Source: Ceratorhiza oryzae-sativae
Lineage: Eukaryota; Basidiomycota; Agaricomycetes; Cantharellales; Ceratobasidiaceae
Assembly: GCA_030998015.1 (NCBI GenBank)
Contig: JARWMV010000012.1
Coordinates: 248,001 to 312,000, forward strand
Direction: 5' to 3'
Length of the DNA: 64,000 nucleotides
The position numbers and the translations under genes were made by a program. Position 1 is the stretch's first letter, and every line of letters starts with the position of its first letter. Under the pieces are notes generated by a model that was not told where the DNA came from, made no database searches, and worked only from the letters and a program-made list of their open reading frames with translations. Below are positions 12,561 to 24,126 of the stretch, one piece after another.

Positions 12561-13105
12561 AGATGATTTAAATCCCCAAAGGTGAGCTCTTTGTGTTGTC
12601 TGGACTACTGTGTTGATTAACGGAGATCCGCGTCGCTGGAGTAGCGCCGTATAGGTAAGTCCCGATATATTGGGGTCAAGTATTATTGACTACAAGTGTT
12701 ATAAACGCTAGGTTGGATATCAGCGTAGCATTGAAAGTACTTCCGCTTTCCTCATTTGCTTTATTTGCTTTTAAAAGGGATTCCCCTATCCCTCTGGTGT
12801 ATGAATTTGCTATCCATAATGGCGCTCGCCTCGCTGTACGCGTGTAGCCGAGGTAAATGATGTATAAGCTCCTTATTATACTTTATGACCCGCAAACGAA
12901 ACGTGAGGATAATAGCACCCTGTTGATGCCAAATCCTGCCGAGGTTGACACGTAGCAAAGGAGCAAGTCATATCAGGACTTAGATTTCATTACTCCTGCC
13001 TTTGCATTCGACGTCTATTCAGCTGGATGGCATCTAAGGGTTAATTTCTACATCAAACAAGCACTTAGGACTGACGCACAATCTGTGATGGCAAAAATAT
13101 CAGAT
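12561..13105. other. intergenic, nothing recognised
   Basis: Sequence between the predicted membrane protein and the minus-strand pseudokinase. No exon with family similarity is visible on either strand. Confidence 0.35.
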
Positions 13106-14170
13106 TCAGTTGACATGCAAGTGAAGCATCGGGGTACCTACTTTCGATAAGACTATGTTTGCTACGGGTCGCTTCTCCGGCTCCGGATCCCAACATTCTA
13201 CGATTATTGGCCATAGGTAGGATAACTCTTGTCCTGCTAGGTCATCCGAAACGCCTGGTTGTTCCCCTGACTTGATCCTCTTGACCACCTCAACGTCATG
13301 TATGCAGTCAGCGTAGGGTATTTTCCCAGAGACAATCTACAATGCGTAGGTTAGCATAAACGAGGGTGCGATATCTGGGGAAACCAACCTCGTACATCGT
13401 ACACCCTAGTGCCCAGATATCTGAGGCCCGAGTACGAATGAGCTCGTTCTCGTTGGCGAAAAGCTCTGGACTCATCCACCGGCAGTATCCACTGAGAGAC
13501 AACGCTGGAGCCACCGTCGCGAAGGCATGGGCGAGCAGAGTGAGACTAAACCCTCCAAGCTTGACTTCACTTTTAGCGTTTATATAGATTTTATCCTAGG
13601 AGAGTATTAGAATGAAACGGATGAGTATCTGCAATCCTACTGCGTTGAGGTTTCCATGGAATATCGGCGGCTCGAGTTGATGAAGGTGTCTTAGCCCTCG
13701 AATGGCGTTGATGATCTTCAGGAGTAAGCTAGACCGTACAATGGGAACATCAAGCGCCGCGCAACTCACCAGGGTGGACGTTGACAATCCCTCAGGCCAT
13801 CGACGCTTTCTGAATATGAGACCGCTTGAAACGGATTATGAGTTTTGAATTACTGACATCCTTAGCCGTCCCAAATTCACAATATTCCTCTTGTCGATTC
13901 AGTCCTTCAGATTCGATAAAATCGTTTATTTTGATAACATTGTTGTTCTCAACGGAACGCCAGCGCTCGACTTGGTTGGTATAGTCCTATCATGTGCCAG
14001 GGTCATTGAGTATTAGTAACCGATGCACATGTTGGTATCCCCACTTGGACAAAAGTTTCCCAGATGACCTCCCGTGTGTACTATGCCCATATGATTCAGT
14101 TGAGTTATCCCGCTTTAGGAATTTGTTTACCTGACTGCTCTGCCCCCGGCGGTAATACAGCAACGACTCT
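13106..14170 (-). CDS. protein kinase-like gene lacking catalytic Asp residues (pseudokinase)
   Basis: A spliced minus-strand gene with approximate exons. Visible from N to C: an alpha-C-like stretch with WRSVENNNVIKINDFIE (near 13970), a helix with IINAIRGLRHLHQ (near 13710), then HGNLNA where active kinases have HRDLKxxN. Next come KLGGFSL where DFG is expected, CRWMSPELF (the APE block), SDIWALGCTMYEIVSGKIPYAD and finally CWDPEPEKRP. The back half of the fold is well conserved, of the TKL-like type common in Agaricomycetes. The catalytic-loop Asp is Asn and the DFG Asp is Gly, so phosphotransfer is unlikely. The N-lobe start and the exact 3' end are not certain; the last codons may lie in another exon after a donor at about 13132. 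Confidence 0.6.
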
Positions 14171-15654
14171 GAGGTGAGCCTAACACATTTAGATACGTAC
14201 TAAATAGGTGTATTATTTAGTAATGTCAAGCGCTGAAGAAAATAATAGAATACCTTTATCGGAGGGGCTATTGGTTGTTCATCTGCCGACTCAGATCGCT
14301 GGGCTTCGGGGTGATCCCTACATACAGGAGTTGAGCACGATCGTCCATCTCCGGATCAACTAGTTGAATGTTGCCTAGTCAACAGCCATATATCTGCTGC
14401 TGCCCCTCGAGCAATCAATGACGTGTTTGGTTCCACAGTGTGGTGAACAAATCGCCCTGTTGCCATTGACCGAGCTGGGGAGGAGGAAGCTGAATGATCC
14501 GTGTTGGTAAATTAGGCCTTGGGCGGAGAAAAGTGCGTAGCTGCCCTAATAGCCTGGTGACCTAAATGGTGGGTTGCAGGTATTAAGATACTAACAAACC
14601 AGGAGTGTCTTGATTAAACGAATGTGCTTCGGCCAAGCCAAACGACACGAAAATTATAACCCTTGCCCTTCAGCTCGGTGCCTGCTTCACAAGTAGAACC
14701 CAACACGATAAGTGGTCTGTTCAGGGTATCACAGAAATATCCAGCCCGAGAAAGCTGTTGGATGCATCCTTACTGTATGCGGATGTGGAGTAGTTGGACC
14801 GTTATTGTGAAACAGGAGGCTGTATGGGTTTAATTCTGGAATATCCTCGTACGGGTGGTGATGGCTGATGCCGATGCTGATTTAGCAAATGAATGACGGC
14901 GACAATCATGAACACGTGCTCGAATCCTATTGCTATGCTTGGATAAAAGGTCGAAGCTTCCAATAATGAGTTGCTTGCAGTTGGAGTACACACCCTGGCT
15001 CCTCGACTGGTTTCTGGTCGACGAGGACTACTCAGAGCCGCTCTAGCAAGGCCCGCAGGCCGCGCTCAACATTTCAGCTCACATCTCCCTCGGTAGTCTG
15101 CTTTTATAACGTGTTTCAAGCCACCATTGACTCCGGGGTACCCTTCACAGACACCATCAACTTGAGGCGTACATCCGTTCGATGGGTTCCGCACAAAAAT
15201 TCATCAAGTGAGCCGACGTGTGGCGACAAGGGCGTTTGCGCAACGAGCTTGCAACAAGCGTCCTTGTCGCCGGGTATCGGAACATTCGGTAAATTTTCGT
15301 GGTGTGACTGCGAGCCAGCATGGGTTATGTGTGCAATTTTTCTGAGGGTAATTTTCTCACCCAATCTTTGGGCTTTCTCCCCTCGACAGGCTAGGAAACC
15401 AGGGTTCTACAACGAATGGCGCTGGCCCTAGCTCCCAACCAAATGATCGATTACCTATACTTCAAGTAAGAGCAGACCTCTTGCTACACCAGATGGCTTG
15501 CTGAAAACCGGATGGGCCGCAGCTTCCTATAGCGTCGGAACGCTACTGGGTATCAGGTATTGGATATTGAAATACTTGTCCGACTCATTAAATTCATTGA
15601 TATAACGAGTGCTATTTTGCCATCTGCGGTGCAGTTTAATGTCGAGACCTCGAT
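14171..15654. other. no gene recognised
   Basis: No open stretch on either strand shows a known domain or a clear exon series. A weak minus-strand reading upstream of the pseudokinase may contain its first exons. The start of that gene could not be fixed. Confidence 0.3.
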
Positions 15655-16392
15655 GTGAGTATTCACTCAGTCTCTCACAGCCTCCAAATCGGCAATCATA
15701 GCCTTTCTGTAACACCCTACTCGCAGTTCCAGATTGGCGACCGTTATTATCGCTTCGATAACTCTAATTGGCTCTGTTCCCGCGAGGCCGTGTATGGAGC
15801 GCATTGGCTTCCTGAAAACATTTATAAAAATGTGGAATCAACGTTTGCTGCCATACCAGCCCAGTATAGAAGCACCTCCGGGTGCGAGATGATTGCGAGT
15901 TCAAATTGGGTTCATGTTAAGCATCATGAAAGTAGTAGCATGTCAGTGACCATATGGAGCCACGCCATTGCAGGCCCTGAAACGCTCGAGCATCTCATCC
16001 CGCAGACTATTGATGGTAACTCCGTTACCTCTGGAGTAAGTTTCGACGAGCAAACATTGTTTCATTCCCCCAGAGGCGCATATTCCGACCCAACTCTAGG
16101 ATCTTTTCGTTCCCAGGACAGGAGTGCATCACAAGTGATCAGAGAGAATGTGGACAAATGGGTAGAAGATGCATATAGGCGACGGCCTAGGGCAAACCTG
16201 GAAAAGCCGAGCCGGCCCTCTTGTCCACGTTGGAATAAGGAATACAAGGGCCCACAGGCTTTGAAAGTGAGCAAACATTCGTTATCAAAGGTTGCCCGTC
16301 CCTCATGGTCGTCTCATAGGGCCATATGTATACACATGACAAAATCCGTCGCATGTCTCTTTACACGGTTGAAGAGCTTTGCTAACTGGTGA
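15655..16392 (+). CDS. hypothetical protein, 245 residues, unknown family
   Basis: A single open reading frame of 245 codons. It has aromatic-rich stretches in its first half (QIGDRYYRFDNSNWL, ENIYKNV) and a basic, charged second half. There is no signal peptide, membrane segment or recognised domain. A donor-like GTGAGC near 16268 suggests the last 40 codons may be intronic. The first codon of the open stretch may not be the true start. I cannot assign a role. Confidence 0.35.
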   Translation: MSIHSVSHSLQIGNHSLSVTPYSQFQIGDRYYRFDNSNWLCSREAVYGAHWLPENIYKNVESTFAAIPAQYRSTSGCEMIASSNWVHVKHHESSSMSVTIWSHAIAGPETLEHLIPQTIDGNSVTSGVSFDEQTLFHSPRGAYSDPTLGSFRSQDRSASQVIRENVDKWVEDAYRRRPRANLEKPSRPSCPRWNKEYKGPQALKVSKHSLSKVARPSWSSHRAICIHMTKSVACLFTRLKSFANW

Positions 16393-16991
16393 TTGCTTGA
16401 TAGCACGCAAGCGCATAAATTCTGGATGAGGCAAATCATTTGCGACATCTTCCAACTGGAAAAGGCATGTGGATTGTTGTTCAACGCGACCTTGCCGATG
16501 TCCCTCTGCCGGAATTCGTATTTCTTGAGATTTGAGGTCTTTTTGAGATAGATAACTGGCTTCCTCAGCCCCATAGCTATGTATATATGTAATTTAATTC
16601 AATCACAAACTGAAACTGAACCGGAGTTGCTTCATCTTTCGTTCTCTTGTAATGGAGTTGGCTTTTCTATCACAGGAGGCGGGCTTGTGCTGGGGTGTGC
16701 TCGTGGGAGAGTCATCGATCCCGTAGGATTTTCGAGGATAGAGCGGGACTTTTCTTCTGGTGGATTTACGCCTCGTGCTGCCCCGATGGGTGGATGGCAA
16801 CACTAGAAGGAGAGGCAGCTGCGGGGTGCGATCGATCGTGAATGCGGTCGATCACGTGCGATAGTCCGATCAGAGCAGGGTCTGGCTGGTTGGCATGTCT
16901 CGATCGCGCACACGCCGACGTCACCACACGCGCCGATCTCGCTCGCGACGTCAAGCTGGCGACTCTTTCTCGAAGACCATCTGCGCGTGCG
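16393..16991. other. upstream region of the superoxide dismutase gene
   Basis: No gene is supported. GATCGATC and related GATC-rich motifs cluster at 16828-16870, just before the SOD start. Arg-rich readings here are shadows of high-GC sequence. Confidence 0.35.
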
Positions 16992-17877
16992 ATGAAGTCG
17001 GCCACGCACGAACCATCGCCTGCGACGCCGCCAACCGCCCACGAGACACGGCGGACAGCGCCCAAGGTCTGGCTCGCGACCGCAGCTGCCGTCACCATCC
17101 TGTTCTTTGGCGTCCAAGTGTGTTGGAGCCGGATCGCGGGAAACTATAGCGCACCAAGTCCCGCAGTCCATGTGAGTCGACATCACGAAGTCCATTTATG
17201 TCTCTGCTCATAGTCCATGTAGGCGGTCGCAGTGTTGAGCGGCGCGAGTTCCAACGTGACCGGCACAATCTACTTTTCACAGCCTTCGCCAGTCGGGCCA
17301 GTTTTCATTACGGGGAAGCTCCAGAATCTCGACCCGGATGCTGAGCGAGGGTTTCATATCCAGTGCGCAAGCTAGTGTTCAAGTGGGCAGAGTGTTGATC
17401 GTGTTTGCTAGTGAATTTGGGGACGCGACCAACGGATGCATGTCATCGGGATCACACTACAGTAGGACAGGCTTGTTTGTCTGTGTGGCATTGCCTCTAA
17501 ACTTGTCACAGATCCGTTTGGCCAGACACATGGAGCACCCAACGATGTCCGCCGCCACGTTGGCGACTTGGGGAATATCCGGTCAGACTCACATGGGGTT
17601 GCCAAATTGGATTTTGCCGATAGCATTATCAAGCTCGTGGGGCCATTTAGCATCATCGGGCAAGTAGCGAATGAGAATCATGGGATAGCTTGCTGACTGT
17701 TAACTTAGACGCACTGTGCTTGTCCATACTGTAAGGTCGCTATCTCGTGGCGAGGATAGGTCTAAATATAATTTACAGGGAACCGACGATCTCGGGCGAG
17801 GCGGCAACGAGGACTCTCTCAAGACGGGAAATGCGGGAGGCCGAGCAGCTTGTGGCGTGATTGGTACGTGGAAATAG
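16992..17877 (+). CDS. membrane-anchored Cu/Zn superoxide dismutase
   Basis: Exons 16992-17171, 17223-17362, 17412-17461, 17512-17659, 17710-17731 and 17779-17877 join in frame to 212 residues. A Ser/Thr/Pro-rich tail and one hydrophobic segment ([18 protein letters not shown]) come first. A complete Cu/Zn-SOD domain follows from about residue 61. The metal ligands are GFHIHEFGD (two His), SGSHYNPFGQTHG (two His), RHVGDLGN (His and Asp) and VHTGTDDLG (His). Also present are the disulfide Cys pair and the substrate-guiding Arg in GGRAACGV. The enzyme turns superoxide into peroxide and oxygen. Here it is probably held on a membrane facing outward or into a lumen, unlike soluble Sod1. Intron 4 uses a GC donor (gcaagt at 17660). 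An extra last exon after 17913 would give a longer C terminus. Confidence 0.9.
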
Positions 17878-18854
17878 GACTCTGCCCCAAATGCAACTTA
17901 TCTTGCCCCGTAGGTTTTCGTCCAACCCCTTCCGATTGAACAAACAAAAAGTGCGAGAGACACGAGGGCAAATCGTGGGTATGAATCTAAAATTAAACCA
18001 CACGTAGCTGCGTCGTGGACCTTGCTTTGAAGCGGTGCGATATGTAATAACCGTAGACTTGGTCTGTATATATTACCGATCCGGGTATACCTTGAATACG
18101 ATGGGCCGTATTGGTATTGGCTTGGACATTTTGATATACGCTGAGCGCCAATCCCATTCAGGGGTAAATACCCCAGCATAGCTGACCGCCAAGCGTCGAT
18201 CCTTATTTAGCTTTGACGCTGTAGTGGATCCAGCCTGTGCTATGCTCATATGATATGGCAGTCACATGGGCAAATATCCTCCATCTTCGGTTCGGTTGAG
18301 ATTTCACTTTGACCGGGCCGAAGCTCCTCGAGTTATTTGGTCTATCCTACCCTCGAGAACAAGCTCGTTGTACGCAGGTTCAAATGAATGACCAATGTGT
18401 GTCCTGCTAGAGCTTTATTTGCCTTCTTTTAATCTCTTATCTATAGTTGAAACACGCCGTGGCCTCCAGTCGGCTTTAGGTGAGCTCCACGGTTCCAAAC
18501 TGCACAGCATGGCAAAATGATAACCTTGTGTATTGAAGGGAGCTAAAGCTACGGGTAGCGCATCGTTGCTCTGTCATCGGCTGGCCGGTCACGAGGGTCA
18601 CCTGCAGGAGTCCAGATCTCACCGCATTGTGAAGGGCAGCCGCTCATCTTGAGTGTTTCGATGTTTCGATAGAGTTAAGCTATCCCAGCCGGGTAGGACA
18701 GGCGAAGCGCTGGACATTGGCTCTTCACGAAGCCGGGTTTAAAACAAGATAGAGCCCAAGTCGCGCTGGGTGTCGCTACGCTCACTCCCCAGTCCTCCTA
18801 TTTCGAACCTACCACACATGTCCAAGTTCGACAGGTGAATCCATATATGAAGCC
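17878..18854. other. no gene recognised
   Basis: Apart from a possible alternative last exon of the SOD gene (17914 to about 18005), nothing is supported. Near 18330 there are CTCGAG-containing phrases resembling the arms of the 6767-7437 fold-back. They are too short to call. Confidence 0.35.
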
Positions 18855-19741
18855 TTGCCAAGCCCATTGCTGAACCGATATAGATCCTATTTCCAAGTTC
18901 CGCCATACCTCAACGCCGGGCAGTCTGCTTCCCACGTTCAAGGCGGAGCATATACATCATACTTCTCTCCTGAGAAGGGGATTCGAACACACACATCGGA
19001 TGACATCCCTTCCGGTCTACAGACCCCAGTAGAACCAGCCACCGCCTACTTGTATCCGTCGGGGAACTACCTCGCGAATAACCATTCAACCATTTCCGCT
19101 GAGCTTGGAGGCAAGTCTTCAGAAGATGTTAACGCGCTAACGCAAAGGAAGGCGGCGTGCAACTGGAAACGATTTATTCTATGGGGGGCGCTTGCAGTAG
19201 TGGTCATAGCGGGTATTGCAGGCAAGTATTCACGTTTATCGTCGTTGCGTTAAATGGCTAATTGGTGGTCACTTTCAGCGGGGGTTGTGGCAACGTTGAT
19301 CAAGCAGCGACATGGAAAGGGGGTAAACATGGGCAGGGGGCAGTCTGTAAGTGTATCTAGTGAATTTGACCCGTCTAGAACCTAATATTTGCGTTATGAA
19401 AAGGAAACTACCACGGTGCATGCGTCACTGTCCTCTCTTGCCAACACTATAACGTCAGTGAGCGGGGGGCGAGGACACTCCCTTACCGCGAGTTATAGTA
19501 GTGGGACTCAGGTTACAAATGTAGGGATTGGTTATTCCTCAACAACTATTTCAAACAGTGGGGTGCGTAGTAGTTTGTCCTGGCACAGTTTCGGACGCTA
19601 ACTTTTGTTTCCAGCATCCCACCTCGGCGCCAACTATCCCATTGATTAGTAAATATACTAGTACTACCATGGTAACGGTATGTCTCTCTTCAATGGGTAG
19701 ACTTGCATTTTCTCAACATGATATAGCCGACGGAACGATGA
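18855..19741 (+). CDS. predicted single-pass membrane protein with Ser/Thr-rich ectodomain
   Basis: An open exon ends at about 19221 with a hydrophobic segment (FILWGALAVVVIAGIA). Plausible short introns follow, and exons encode VVATLIKQRHGK, a Ser/Thr/Gly-rich stretch (HASLSSLANTITSVSGG and on) and a short end at the TGA near 19739. The open stretch has no in-frame ATG at its start. An ATG at 18818 is in another frame and may be joined through an unseen intron. The plan is a type II membrane protein, like the SOD gene just before it but with no recognised outer domain. Exon ends after 19221 are tentative. Confidence 0.4.
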
Positions 19742-21060
19742 TGAAGACGCCGATCGTTAAAGCCGTGCTTAAATGGGGAACTCATGCTTGGCTTTGAACA
19801 ATTCGGGTATTCGTATGCAAGAAGTTGATTATTTGGGCATCGATTTGAAGACAAGGAATGGGGGCTACCTTGCGCGCCGCGGAAGGCCTATTGGCACTCC
19901 TTCGAGCTTATTTGACCGCAATCAATCCAGAATTATGATGATTGGATTGGATGTGAAACAGATTCATACACTAGCAGGACTAGAATGGTATTCTCTCGTA
20001 ATACGAACGGATGAAAAATACTAGTCTATATGCGCATTTCATATCAAAATTATTCATCCGTTTAAATCGTTTAAAGTGCTTAGTGCCACTCAAGTGCAAT
20101 TCCCGAACACACGGTCGTATCCAAGAGTGAACAAATGTGCCGAATGTCATGGCCGAAGTGCCTCCTGAGCGACTTGGCGAAGGGTGTCACATGAATGGCG
20201 ATTGACGGAGGATCACCGAAAAAATGAGTGACGCCAATCGTGTGCGACGATAGATGCAGTATATAAGCTGTCACGACATACTGCAGATACACAGGGATCA
20301 AGGTAAGTCATCAGTACACTGATGCATTATTTTCCGGCGTTCAAATAACAACCTGTTCGGGCAGCATAAGCTCAGCTCCATATTGTTTTTTGGAGTTTTG
20401 CCTATCCTTCCACGCATGTGTGGACTGGACATGGTGTAGCCGACGCCGCTGCGACCGTCAGCGAAGCGACATGGTGACAGATCGCACATGCGTAGAGGTC
20501 TACCCCTAAAGTTAATTTTTGGAATTTTCTCAGCTCGCTGAGTTTAATTGATGAGTCGTTGTATAGAGCTTGTATCTTATAGTGTGATTGTAATAGAAGT
20601 TGACCGCCCAATGAGACGGTATTCGCTCAGCGGTGCTCGCCACACGATAATTGCCACTTGCCCTGGGATAGACGTTTCTAGAACTTCCTGAGGAAACGCA
20701 TGTATGGGGAATTTGCCGCCGCCCACTTGCAGGCACTGTTTTATTCAAATCCGTCTTGGGCGTCTATCAAACTACTCTCGCCCAAAACGTGCCGAAACGT
20801 GAATCTGTCCGATAAACCTCGGCTGGGTTAAAATCCGGGTGTGGGGGCTCGTCTGCCAGCATCACTCCCACACAGTTTGTAGAAAATCATTCTTGCACAA
20901 ACGCTGGCTTCAATCCCACTGCTATTTTTCCACCAAGCCGTCCCCGGCCAAACAAGCGGGAGGTGGCCCAGTTACTGTTGATATTGTCTTGTGAGTGTGT
21001 TGTCGAACTGGATTTTTCGATGCTGAAGTCAACGACGAACTCGCTACCGTAAGCATTGTA
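19742..21060. other. no gene recognised
   Basis: Open stretches on both strands are short and show no domain. A piece at 19773-20024 is open but lacks recognisable content. Confidence 0.35.
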
Positions 21061-21915
21061 CGCTTGGCATTCAATGGCGATACCTTGTTGCGGATTGTTC
21101 GAAGAGGAATCATTTCGTTTATCCCCTGAATATGGAGTGTGCCACTTGGTATACCCTCCATATTCAGGGGGGAACCGTTATGATTGCTCTTGGGACCAAT
21201 CCACTCCCACGAACGGACAGGAATATAGCATGGGTGCTTATCAAGCCTACAAAACTGTTGATGCACTCAACCCTGCTAGCGTAACGGATGGCGCCACGAA
21301 TAAGTCCTGGAGCGACGTGGCGAATACTACTATAGAGAGGATGGTATGTTTATCCAATCGGAATGCGTTATCACACGTATTGATGTTGTATAGGGCCAGC
21401 AGGCTGGGGCAAATATTGACCCCGTTCATACGATGGTTCCGAGGTGGCGACCCTCGACTTTGAAGAATTATTACGCAACATAGGCGAGAGATTTCTATCT
21501 AGCGCTGATGAAACCGACTCACCCGCCTGCCCTCTAAAGATGTTCCCCTTGCATCCACTGCGACCTTTTTGAATGACGGTAAAGATCCTCAAGACAATAC
21601 AATCATCTTTGATAGCCCCACCCATCCAGAGGTAGTCAACGTTCCGTTCCCTGATCTCATTACGAAGGACGGGATTGATACGTGGATTGGAGGTCTGAAA
21701 CACCGACGGAGACACAGGCTTGCGATGAGCTCACCAATTCCGGCACTAGCCTGCCCATGGGCAGGGTGTACTCTTGTATGCAGACGGCCGAAAGCGTTGC
21801 GGGTATGAGTGGAATGACTTGCCATGCTTCAAGGCTTAACATGACGTACAGGAGCACCTTTACGCTCATACAGGTAGCAAATGTGAGACAACCATCATCT
21901 CTTGAATTGGTCTAG
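21061..21915 (+). CDS. possible multi-exon gene of unknown function
   Basis: Several plus-strand open pieces could be exons: about 21130-21340 (containing YQAYKTVDALNPASVTDG and TIERM before a GTATGT donor), 21569-21680 (PTHPEVVNVPFPDLITKDG) and about 21682-21915. They share a polar composition with Asn-x-Ser/Thr sites, which would suit an outer domain, but I found no consistent splice path or start. It may be a decayed relative of the membrane-protein genes before it. Function unknown. Confidence 0.25.
21123..21170. repeat. 15-bp perfect hairpin
   Basis: CCCCTGAATATGGAG at 21123-21137 and its exact reverse complement at 21156-21170, with an 18-base loop. It falls inside a possible exon of the unknown gene around 21.1-21.9 kb. 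Confidence 0.85.
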
Positions 21916-22344
21916 GTAGCCAGTATGTTTGCTGATTTGCAATCCAGTCTACCAATGCCCACATGTGAATTGTGATGCAACGGTCAGCACGAGCGCAAAC
22001 CTTAATAGACATCGAAAGATATGTAAATTCAAATCGAATCCCGCAGCATGAGACAGGTACGAGACTTGTGGACGAGTATGAGGTTTGATCTGCGCTTGAA
22101 TGTGGTTGTAAATAATTCGGGAGTTGAAATATAGCATCGTGTTTGCGTGCACCTCGGTCGACGCCAGGGTGTATGCGCTACTCGAAGGGCATGCGCGCGA
22201 GTGACCGCGATACCCTCACGCCATATGTAGACCTGTCAGATTTAGCACGCATGTGTTGTTCCACGGAGCAGAGAGAGACTCGCGGCTAGGGTGTTGACCG
22301 CACCCCGGCTGGATTGGCAGGTGATCGTGACTAAGCAGGGACCG

Positions 22345-22350
22345 CCAATC
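22345..22350 (+). promoter_or_regulatory. CCAAT box upstream of Z1
   Basis: CCAATC lies 92 bp before the proposed Z1 ATG. The same box is found 93 bp before Z2 and 99 bp before Z3. The CCAAT-binding complex is general in fungi; that it acts here is inferred from the conserved spacing. Confidence 0.5.
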
Positions 22351-22441
22351 GCGGCTGATGGTATGAGCCACCGGAGATAAAAGCGTGGTGTGGGGGGCTC
22401 GATTTGAGCATGCACACTCATCGCCCGGCCCACCGCGTTCG

Positions 22442-23871
22442 ATGGCTGACCACGGCGATCTTGTATCAGGTCCGTCGCGCAAGGATAGCTGGTAGTCGTC
22501 ACTGACGTGTCCAAGATCTGTTTGGACGGGAGTTGTGGGCGGACTTGCAGGATGCGCAGGCAATCCAAGGTGAGTTTGGATTGTCATTGTGCCAGGGTGA
22601 CGCTTACAATGTAGTGCCATCGTGTGCGACACTCTCGCACAATGACAATCCAAACTCAAACAGTCGCGGACGCCATGTTGCTGTATCCGACGAATCGTAT
22701 GCCAACTCGGTCGCCCGCCTATGCTCGCCCGACGGCGATGCGCTAGGAAACCAACTTATCCCACCCGGGCCAATCTTGCAGGTGCGCTTTTACTGAGGTC
22801 GATCATATGCCGGCCCCTCAGACCATGTCTAGGAACCCGATCATACGCTAGGCGCCTGGTCTCGCCCACCCGAGTCCACACTCACACCAGCCAGTCTAGA
22901 TCGCTACTTCCTCGTCTATCCAAACATATGCCATCGTCGGTCCGACGGGCTCGTGAGCATTGTCCGCGACGAAGCCTCGGACTCGTCAGCGCTCGTCTCC
23001 CCGAGTCATGTGTCTCCTGACTCGGTGTTCTCGGTTGGGAGCCAAGTGTTCTTTGTCGACAGGCGAGGCGGATTATATCTCACAGACTTGATGGAAAAAG
23101 TGGAGCCGCGAATCGTGTATGATAACGTAGACACGGCTCGCTCAGCTCTCGAGTCGCTGCGAGCTTCGGTGAACTACTTTCAAGCTCTTCACTCTCCAGC
23201 ACGGGACGTGTCCCAGCCACCGACTCCAATCGGTCCTGGCATTTGTGAGGCGACATTTGATCAGGCGGTTGATACACAAGGTACGGTGTTTCATTTGGAA
23301 GTTCGAATGTGTCTCATCAGTTGTTACACAGAGCCCCCGTCGCTAGACCATGTTCCATTCCTTTCCCCCGCCTCCAGCGATTCAAGTGGATTCGAGTCCG
23401 TCGCTGAGCTGGGCGACTTCCACAATCTGTTCTGGCTCGCGACGAGTGGCCCGACGAATCTTCCCGCCACCTCAGCCCTACCCCCAATGCCCGGCGATAT
23501 GCAATTGAACCTCTGGGACGAGCAGTCGATCAAGACGTCTATCAACACCTTTGTGGACTCTATCGCCCAGGGTTGGAAGCAGAAAGTCGAGCGCGCGTGT
23601 CACCTGTGCAACGCAAATGTGCGGCGTCCGTCTGAATACAAGGTACGTGATTCCGCGGCCTGCAAAAGTACTCCTGATCGAATGGAAGCGCATATTTAGA
23701 ACCATCTGTACGGTCATTGGGACATTCGGGGTAAGCATGCCATACGGATCCATTGTCCAGGGATTTTACTGAAAGTTTTAATCAATAGAGTTCAAGTGCA
23801 AGCATTGCGAGTACGCATCGAACCTGAAGCAGAATCTCTCCCGCCACCTCGAGAGGGTCCACGGTGGATGA
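22442..23871 (+). CDS. Z1: two-finger C2H2 protein, first of three tandem paralogs
   Basis: Exons 22442-22469, 22516-22569, 22615-22781, about 22831-22849, 22900-23280, 23332-23642, 23700-23730 and 23789-23871 join in frame to 357 residues. A conserved N-terminal block starts with RYFLVYPN (about residue 90). It includes FFVDRRGGLYLTD and EPRIVYDNVDTARSAL, which match Z2 and Z3. A Ser/Pro-rich middle follows, then two zinc fingers: CHLC with HLYGH, and CKHC with HLERVH at the very end. It may bind nucleic acid. Exon 4 is the weak point: the counterpart of the 31-nt exon of Z2 and Z3 has a stop if kept full length and would need a GC donor (at 22850). Z1 may therefore be mis-spliced or decaying. 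No known family is recognised outside the fingers. Confidence 0.65.
22571..22658 (+). promoter_or_regulatory. 22-bp perfect stem pairing 5' splice site with downstream exon (Z1)
   Basis: Bases 22571-22592, which begin at position +2 of intron 2, are the exact reverse complement of 22637-22658 in exon 3. The loop is 44 bases and contains the 3' splice site at 22613-22614. In the pre-mRNA this stem would hide the donor GTGAGT. Z3 has a matching structure with different bases. Confidence 0.8.
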
Positions 23872-24126
23872 AGGGTCGGCTGGCATGTCTTATTATCCTT
23901 GAAATTTTTGATATATTGGTCGCTTGAATTACGTTGTATTCGTGTGTACTTTTTCCTCAATCAAGAGTTGTGAATCAATCATGTGGATCATGCCCATCCA
24001 TACAAAGTCTGTACATCACATATAACGTCATAGTGATGAGACATAGTCCAAGCGCCGGGATCAGCAGCACTTTTAATCTCATTTTCACCCACAACTACAC
24101 ATCCCAACTCGAACAAGTCTGAAGAT
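23872..24126. other. intergenic between Z1 and the coiled-coil gene
   Basis: About 255 bp. Nothing beyond AT-rich 3' flanking sequence is seen. Confidence 0.4.

Noticed and set aside
16895..17149. Arg-rich reading MSRSRTRRRHH over the SOD start
   Set aside because: Out of frame with the SOD exons; produced by GATC- and CGA-rich sequence.
22570..22663. Longer intron 2 of Z1 ending at CAG 22663
   Set aside because: It shifts the frame and soon meets a stop; the acceptor at 22613-22614 keeps the frame and matches Z2 and Z3.
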